This document shows, piece by piece, positions 51,001 to 60,000 of a stretch of DNA of 64,000 bases; positions within the stretch are counted from its first letter, which is position 1, and each line of letters begins with the position of its first letter. The notes beneath the pieces were generated by a model. It searched no databases. It saw only the letters and a program-made list of their open reading frames with translations, and was not told the DNA's origin. Source of the DNA: Trileptium ribeirensis (taxonomy: Eukaryota; Nematoda; Enoplea; Enoplida; Thoracostomopsidae); the NCBI GenBank assembly GCA_030248225.1, contig JASANE010028393.1, forward strand, positions 1-64,000, given 5' to 3'. The translations under genes were made by a program, and so were the position numbers.

Positions 51001-54000
51001 AATATAGGACATTTACCATAAAAAAATAGGACACACTTAAAACAAAAACATACCTTACAGGGTATGCTACGCCACTATCCGGCCTAAGCCCGTGAATGTG
51101 CCCACGATATACCAATAATTAGTTCTCCGGTTACTGTCATTTGAATGTTTCATAGCTGGTGACTTCATCTGTAATCATCTCATATACATACCATGTGAAC
51201 CATGTGCACAATCGTGCAGTCATAGAAGTGCAACACACATGAAATAAGAATTTTCCAACCGTTATACTGCAGCCGCTGCCACCGCTAAACACTTTACCAA
51301 AAATACTTGAACAGTTTGTAAGTTAGATTGGGGAGGGGGGCGCAGCAAGACTGTGCACACTAGCTATGTCAAAGTGCTACAATCAAGCTGTATTCGAGAG
51401 TGCAGTGAGCCGGCAGACACTGCAGAGGACGGTCTGATCTCTGACACAATTACTACGTCTGTCATAAAATCATAACCGACATACATAGCAGTATGTAAAC
51501 CCTTATTGTAATCTATCATAAGCCGACTGCTTTGATTAAAGACCATTCCGCCCAGTATGTAAGTCATTTGTCCGGCCGGTTGCACTCAAGTGCGCAACTA
51601 TTGTTACAGCAGGAACGTGTTATTTGCTGGTATTGAAACAATTATGCAACGATTTGCACGTGCGATTTCACTGAAGTCCGTCACCTATATCGCAGCTATA
51701 GCTTGGCGTCGCCGAGAGAAGCAAGGCGAAACGCTAGAGCTAGATCTCAATTGCAAATTCAAACGATAGAGCCAAATTGTTAAGCGCAAATGACAGTTGT
51801 AACTTGATAACGAAAGCCGTATTGTGCCACGGAAAAATATAGGAAATATAGGACAAATTCCAAAAATATAGGACAATATAGGACAAAAATGAAAATATAG
51901 GAAATATAGGATATATAGGACAATTATCACCTATGATTACCACAATTTATAATGCTAAAATATTGTTTTTAGCTTGAAAGTAAGTTCACAGTAGTAAAAA
52001 GCATGAATGCATGAAAATATGGAAATATTTTGTATTTTTAAGCAAAATTTATCCCCCCCCACTTTGAAATTTCCCCCGAGAATGAACATGGGCCCCCCGA
52101 AGTTCCCCCCTGTTGTAAAATCTATAATCAATGTACCGCTCGGCAAGATTTAACGAATAATCATCGCTGGCTTGTGCTGTTGTGTGCTGTTTGCTCCAGG
52201 CGAAGTCAACGCGAATCGACAATACGAACGACCTACGATTTTCAATCATCACCGACTGTGATTTGTGCTGGTCGGCCGCGACTCGAGTCGGGCCGACGGT
52301 AAATGACTGGGAAGAGAATTGCGATTCCCCGCTCGGTTGCTGACGTTGTTGATATCTTCAGGGATTATAAATAAATATATATTTACGAATTTTGCCATAT
52401 CAACCGACGATATTCATCATCAATATCATCACCAGCACCCACTGTATTATCAGCACCAGTTACATTATCACCGATAGCAACTATCGAACACATCATCAAC
52501 ATCAATATTGAACAGTCGAGTTCGCGTCGACTGTGTGAACTACTCCTACGTCACCAGTATCGGACACCTGGCACTGCTCAACCAAGACAGCGCCTGTACA
52601 CACCTCCGGCTTCCTACCGCTCCTTGTCAGTGTTACACCAATATCCACCTCACCCTCAGTCGGCACGCCGCCTATCGTCATCTAACTGCAATCGACATCG
52701 TTCCCGTGGGTCAGTAGCACACGCAGCAGCATTCAGGGATTATAATTCAGCGGTGTCTCGGGATACATTTGGACATTCTTAGGTGAGCGATTATCTTGTG
52801 GATAACATACTATTCGAAGACTTTATGTACGTCGTTCGAACATTTCACGACACCCCCCCTTTCGGAGGGCTGTGGACAGGCCAGAACAGTACGGTTCAAC
52901 GATGGACATAATCATGGTAAATACGTAATGTATATAAATGGTAGGTCGGGCTCGGTAAGGTACTACTAGGTAGTGTTGTGCAGCGGCCGGTTTCGAGCTC
53001 GGCCGCCGGCCGGCCGCACAAATAGTCCGGCCGGCCGCCGAGCGGCCGGCCGGCCGGCCGACATGTTAAAAGTTTTACAGACTTCAACTTATGAAAATTA
53101 CAAGAACAACACGTTCCGGTCAGTTTTCGCGTGTTTATATTTACGAAACATATAAAGCTCACATCACAATCATAATGTTGAGAAAACGGCCGGCCGCAAA
53201 TATCGTCATTTCAATGCATTCCATGAATTACGGCCGGCGGCCGCCACGGCGTGCGCCCGCGTCTGAGCGGCCGCCTGTGGCCACGGCCGGCCGCGGCCGC
53301 CGGCCCAGCTCAACCTCGGCCGGCCGGCCGTTCGGCCGCTAGGCCGCTGTGCGGCCGGCCGGGGCTCAAGCGGCCGCCGCACAACACTACTACTAGGTAC
53401 CTCACCAAACCCAACCGACCGGTAACAACAACGTGTTATTCGCGGAGATAACCCGGGGCATGCTGGTTTCGCAAAACCTGTATAAACAGCAATAACAATT
53501 ACCAAAGAAATATCAATGCAATAGGGTACAGTATACTGCAATATAGGTTCAATCAGGTTCATACAATTATGGTAACGATACGGTACACTGCAATAAGGAT
53601 ACATTCAAAATCATACGATTATAACCATGGAGTACATACACACACAGTACATATTTTTTGCTTCATCTTTGGTACAATTATACGTTATATATATGCACAA
53701 TGGTGAAGTTCCAACACAACCGAACAAAAGAAAAGACTATATAACTCTGCAAATCACCCTTTGAAACGTTAAACCCAATTTCAGTAAGAATTTTTCATCT
53801 TCACCGGGCAGGACATTGTTAACGAAACAAAGCTAGGTCGATGCTTGCAGCAGCTTACCCATTCAGAAATCTGCGGTATATATTAGAATTGAACCGGTCC
53901 AACTTGATATACACAATAGAGTATGAATTATAGAAATACTTAGCTGTAAGCTTGGCTAATTTAAATTGCGTGAAGAACCAGCCAGAGCGCTTGTAAACTT

Positions 54001-57000
54001 TGTAATCAGTCTACATTGGAGTAAAGTAACACATCTGCAAAGCAGCAAAAAACCGTGTTCTTGGGAACGAACTTTATGTATTGAAAATTTGCGAGCGGTA
54101 TCACAGCTTGACTCATCTGTAGCATTCTGATCAGAAAATCATCAACATTTACCTGATGGGTACTGGTTAACCAACGCTAGCCTGAATATGACTCTGGCCA
54201 TCGATCAGAAAATAAAATTCAATTAATTATAAATTCTTCTTTTCTTTTAAAAATATATAAACCAATAATTTCAAATTTTATTACGGAATAATATGTATAT
54301 AACTAACATATATCTAGTAAAGAAAGGCAGACCAACATTGTCTAGACTACGCTCCATATGTTACAAGAACATTCAGTTTGACGCTGTTTACACAACCCTG
54401 AAGAGCGGAATGCATTTTTGCACCGGGAGTCCAACATCTTGATCGATAAATATGTTAGCTTCCTCAGCCTTTTCAAAGTCCCATAGAGGCAATAATGTCA
54501 TCGCAATACATTAAATTTAATGTAAAATTTATTTTTAAGACATTTTAAATCCCCAATGCATTCATTTCGCGGTTCTTTAGTATATATAAGTTTCGAAGAT
54601 AGGGTTCCGGTTCCGTTTCGGGTTTTAATAGACGATTCCGGTTGCTGGTTCCGGTACCGGTCATTACCTGACGTAAAGCGATAAGAGTATGTTTAAATTC
54701 ATACAGTGGCAGCAATAAAATACGTACATCAATGAGGGTATATTCAGAATGGGAACAACAAGGGCACAAGTACAATGAATGCTACAATTGGATATGCCTT
54801 TATGGCAACATAGAATTGTACAACGGAGTATATAACATTGGTAATAAAGAATAATCATAACGATGATAACAAATCATAACAAAAACACAGCAAGCTACGC
54901 AAAGATAACGATACTTCGATTCAACTGATCATATAGTTCAGACGGTTATGATAACAAATCAGTAAACCGTAGACACGCACCTATTCGATCGGGTTACAAA
55001 ATTCGTCCTAAAACGTTGAACATAATAGTTAACTGCTATGGCAGTACGGGGTTCAAAATTCATATAGCAAGGTTCGCTAAAAACTGAACAAAAAACCGTT
55101 TTTAATTTTTTCCCTCGGCCGTGTGATATCAATAATGAGTGGCTTCAACGATGAAGGAGATATGCTCGTTAGCAGCACTGATTCTAATTGTTAGGTATCC
55201 TTGCATTACTGAGAAAATTGCGAAAAACCTTATCTTTTTATTCGCGACGTTTTCGTTAAAAAAGGACAGCGGTCGCTAAGAAAAAGACACCTAACTTTAG
55301 AAAAAGGACACAGTTTTTGCTATATATATACCAGCTAAAAACAATCAAAAAGTCACCCCTTTTTCGTTCTTTGACACCGCATGAAAATGCTTGAATGAGA
55401 AGAACCGACGTGTGACGACGATCGATGGCAAAATATACATGGTTTGTTTGACGGGGAATGTGTTAACACTTCGGATGACAGAATGAAATTTTTCGAAATA
55501 TGACGATGAAATTGCTCAAAATATTACGAAGAAATTGTTCGAAAAAATGCGACGAAATTGTTCAAGATATTACGACGAAATTGTTCGAAATAATAAGACA
55601 CAATTGTTCAAAATACTACGACGAAATTGCTCGAAATAATGCGACGAAATTGTTCAAGATATTACGACGAAATTGTTCGAAATAATAAGACGAAATTTTT
55701 ATCGGTAAATTTGCCGATCATACGAGACTCGCTATGCGGGTGTCGTCAAACTGTAACGCTAACGACTTTCAATATAACATTGACGCTGTCGGCCAATGGA
55801 CTACGGTTTGCCCCACATAAATGCAGCATTGTCCGATTTGGTAGGAACTCAGTGAATTTCAACTATACTTTATACAACGAGATTTTAGGTGTTGAATCGG
55901 AGGTTCGAGATTTGGGTGTTTTGGTGTGCGATAACCTGAAATCATCCCCTCAGTGTAACTTTATTGTAAAAAAAGCTTTTTGTGTCTGGTTCTCAATTAA
56001 ACGGACGTTTACTTTCATGGACAAGGCAATTTTTCTCCCACTTTTTAAAGGGTTAGTGCGACCAGTATTAGAATATGCAACAGAAACGTGGTCTCCTTAC
56101 CTTATTAGAGACATTGTATTATTGGAAAGTGTGCAGCGTAAAGCTACCAAAAGTGTTGTTGGTATACATCATTGGTCGTATAAGCATCGTTTGATGTTCC
56201 TCGGTTTGCAAAAGTTACACACGCGTAGGTTACGTCAAGACTTGATTTTCTTTTATAAATTGTTAAACGAGCAGCTGAAGTATGATTGGACGGCGTGTTT
56301 TGAATTCGCATCTGACGTGGGTACTAGAGGACACCCCCTCAAACTTCGTCCTAAATTAACGCCTCGTCATGACTTTGCCAAAAACTTTTTTGCATACCGA
56401 GTAATTGAACAGTGGAACGCGTTTCCTGTGGAAGTAGTCACAGCTTCGTCCGTCAACGTCTTCAAAGAGCGCCTCCACTCTTACGGATGCTTGCCAATTT
56501 TGTAACGTTTGCTGCTGCTGCTCTCTGCTTTCTTCAGCTTTTCAATGAACAATCAATGCATCATAACTCAAACAGCCTGAATTTTGGTTTCCGGCTATAC
56601 ATCGCCCGTTGCCGTTAACCGTGCCTGAAAGCCGCCTGACGTACGATGCAGCGGTATTCGAAGGTAAGGTACGAAATTGTGCAAAATACTACGAGAAATT
56701 ACTATTATGATTATTATTGTATTGCGTTAGTTTTCGAAAATTGTGGTACGGAATTTAACGGATCGCCCGCAGACTTGTGTCGCATTCGGCAGAAATCACA
56801 AAATGCCTCTTCGAGTGTTTTCTTTTTACCAGTTATTGAAAAGGTTTCTTTACCCAGAATTCTGGTTGTGCTGACGGCCGTTACTTTGTTTTTCACCAGG
56901 TACAGTTGCCCACAAATGACGTTACAAATGTCAACGGTAGACCTGTCTTCGTTGGGAGGCCATTCATATGTGTAAGGCGCCGCGGTCACAGATTGCATGA

Positions 57001-60000
57001 ATTTGAATTCGACAGTTGTTACACATTCGTTGTCGTCTTCGCAGAAGCGACCTAAAAGTTGGCCGACGTACGCTTTTGGTGGTTTCTCAAAAGCTACACC
57101 AAAGTAGTCACCGTCAACCGATTCGTCAGGGGCAGTTGTGAGAAGTCGCTGCACGGCATAATACTCGCGGTTAAAATTCATTTCTCGAACAGTTGCCTCT
57201 GATGTCGCATCGCCATCAGATGGTCCAGATTCTTAATTTGACACTTGCTCTTCTGACGTGTCGCTGTCCTCGATATTTATTTCGCCGTCGCACGAAGACG
57301 AAGAACGTGAATACTTTTTCCTACGATACTTCTGAGAGCGCTTGTTTGGTTCTTTAGCTTCTGCCTTAGTGGTCGAAGGCTTTGCTGTTGTACATTCAGA
57401 AGCGGACAAATTCTTAAGTTGCCGTTGCTTGCTGCGTTTCTCCTTTTCACGCTGCTGCTAAACTCGTCGGTGGTGATTTTTTCGGGGCGCTTGCATTTCT
57501 GAACTATGCCTGATTGCCCAGATTTGGTGGATGATACAATGTTTTTTTATAAGACTTTCCATACGTGCTTCGCGCTGTTCTGGGGTTATAGCTGCAGCCG
57601 GTGAGGATTGTGGCGGTGATGAGATAGTTGCTGAAGTGCCAATGAACAAGCGACGTCGATAGTTGGGAGTAACGGCAGTCGGATCGACTCATATTGGTTG
57701 GTAGACCAATTTCCACTGAGTAACGAAATGTGGAGCAGGTTTGTCGTACGCCGGGATAGGGGCATGCGTAGGCATCGAGGGTATGTCCAGTTGGGCCGCT
57801 GGATTGCCTGTAGTTTGGGAAGATTTGCATGGTGATTTGGTTTTTACCGTCATAAACTCGGCGTACTCGTCGTCAGTAAAATCGGGCCGCCCAGCGTCGA
57901 CCCACTTTTCGAAACAATCAAGCAGGTGTTTGTTAAAACGCTGTTTGTTACAGGCTTCTGCGTTTACCGGTTAAATGCACATGCGCCGGAAACCTGCCTT
58001 AATATTGTTCTCGTTAAGATGCGTATCGAAAACTTCGGTTACATATTGGCAAAATTGGCGACGAGAAATCTTACTGTGTGTTGGGTTGTTTCGAAAATGT
58101 TCAGTGAGTTTGTTGTCCCACGCTGTTTGTACAGGTCCAAAGCAAGCAACATCGAGGGGTTGCAGTATATCTGTGCAATGGTGTGGCAACTTGACCAGCG
58201 TAACGTTTTGGGCGCGGGCATGTTCGATTACTCACACTGACAAGTGGGAAACGTGACCATCGAAAATGACAAGCAAAGGGCGGAGCGTCACCACCACTGT
58301 ACCACGAACCAGCCGGCGAAGAGCTCAACGGCCATCAGGGAATAGCCGGAACCGAAATTTGCCGGAACCTTCCATTTAAACCGGATCCGGAAACGGAACT
58401 TGGTCTTCGAAATTTATATATAGTAAAACAGATGAAGGAAGAAATCAAGGTATAGTGGATTTAAAATGCATTAAAAATAACTTTACATTAAACTTAATGT
58501 ATTGCGGTGGTATTATTGCCTTTCTGAAACTTTAAAGAGACTGAGGAAGCGAACAATGTTTATTTATCGATCAAATATGTCGATTTTTGGACATCCAGAG
58601 CAAAAAATGTCTTCCACTATACACCATTGCGTATACTGCGTCAAATCGAATATGCTTATAAAGCTTGGAGCGTAGAATACACACTTTCGCTCTGTCTCCA
58701 GTCGGCTTCCTTTACTACACATACGTTTGTTACATGTTCTGTAGGAAACTTGAAATTATTGGTTTATATGATTCTAAGAGAAAATAATAGATAGAAGGTA
58801 ATTTTCTGATCAGTGGTCAGGGACACTGCTTAGGCTAGTGCCCGGAAGTTTTGGACAAACAGTGCCCGTAAGTTAGATGATAATGATGATAACTTTCTAA
58901 TCAGAATACTATAAATCCCACAGACTTCTGGATGTGTAAAATAGCTACTATAAGCACCGACGTGGTTTTGATTTGTTAACAAACTCCTGCAGGTTATTAA
59001 GAAAAATTCCAACTGAAATTATGTGCCCTACTTACGTTTCAAACTTAATCTTTGCTTTTGCTTGGTAGTATTGGAGCTTGATCATTGTATAATATATATA
59101 TACTACATAAGTTTGGATCACAGATGAAGCAAAAAACGTGGAAAATTTTAAACAAACTTTTTAAACCGGAATTCCGATTCCGGTATGGTTTTTCCCTTTG
59201 CCGGAACTGCAACCGGAACACGATTATCGCCGGAACCGGAATTCCGGTTACTCCCTGACAGTCATCCATCCTTTTTGTGCTACATCTACATCGAAACCGT
59301 CCAATCCTTTCGGGACGTTGTTGAGGTGGTTAAAAACAAAAAAGGCTTCAGTGCCCTGCCACTCGCGCTGCAGCATGTTAGAGCACTGTTGTATTCGCTC
59401 GGCCTTCACCTGCCCTAGGCACGTTCGTGCGCTCGCCCACTGGTCCAATCACTTTCGTAGGCTGAGGGTCATGGCAAAAGCTTTTCTTATCAAGATTGTA
59501 AATATGTGACGCTATTGAATCAGGGTCAACACCTTGTGTTACCATGTGGTCGATTTCCGCCTGCACGACATCATACAGTGGATAAATGTTGAACGGATTG
59601 CTGGTGGCATCCAGGCCACACTTCGAAATTGCGTTCGGCTTACGCTTGGTAAGTCCATGGCGTGAGCAAAATGACGAAATCCACTTGGACTGCGGGGATT
59701 TTTCGGACCACACGGCAATATGATGTATCTGACAGTACTCCATAAAAACGTCTCCCAATTCGTTTTGGCGCCTGGGGCATCCGGCTCTAGCAAGGGCACA
59801 TATGCTTGCTATGTCTTATTCATAACTTGGCTGAGTATCGATTTCCTTCCTCGCGACTCCTGGTGCTGTGCTGCCTGACCAATCGGATCATCGATAGTTA
59901 CTTCCTTCTGCAGTTTCTCGTGTTTTTGAACCGCTGTTCATAGAGTGGACTAACTAAATGTATATTTAGCCGCAGTTGCTCGAAGCGCCGATTTTTTTTC

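Noticed and set aside
47400..52900. Possible LTR retrotransposon
   Set aside because: No paired long terminal repeats, primer-binding site, or protease, reverse transcriptase or integrase motifs were found.
53206..53604. Pro/Arg/Ala-rich frames around 53.2 kb
   Set aside because: They arise from the CG-rich palindromes of the hAT-like MITE.
59045..59269. Minus-strand frame of about 74 codons at the hAT-like element end
   Set aside because: It is a translation of the GGAACC subterminal block; the same false frames appear at 5016-5282, 62516-62719 and 63056-63427.
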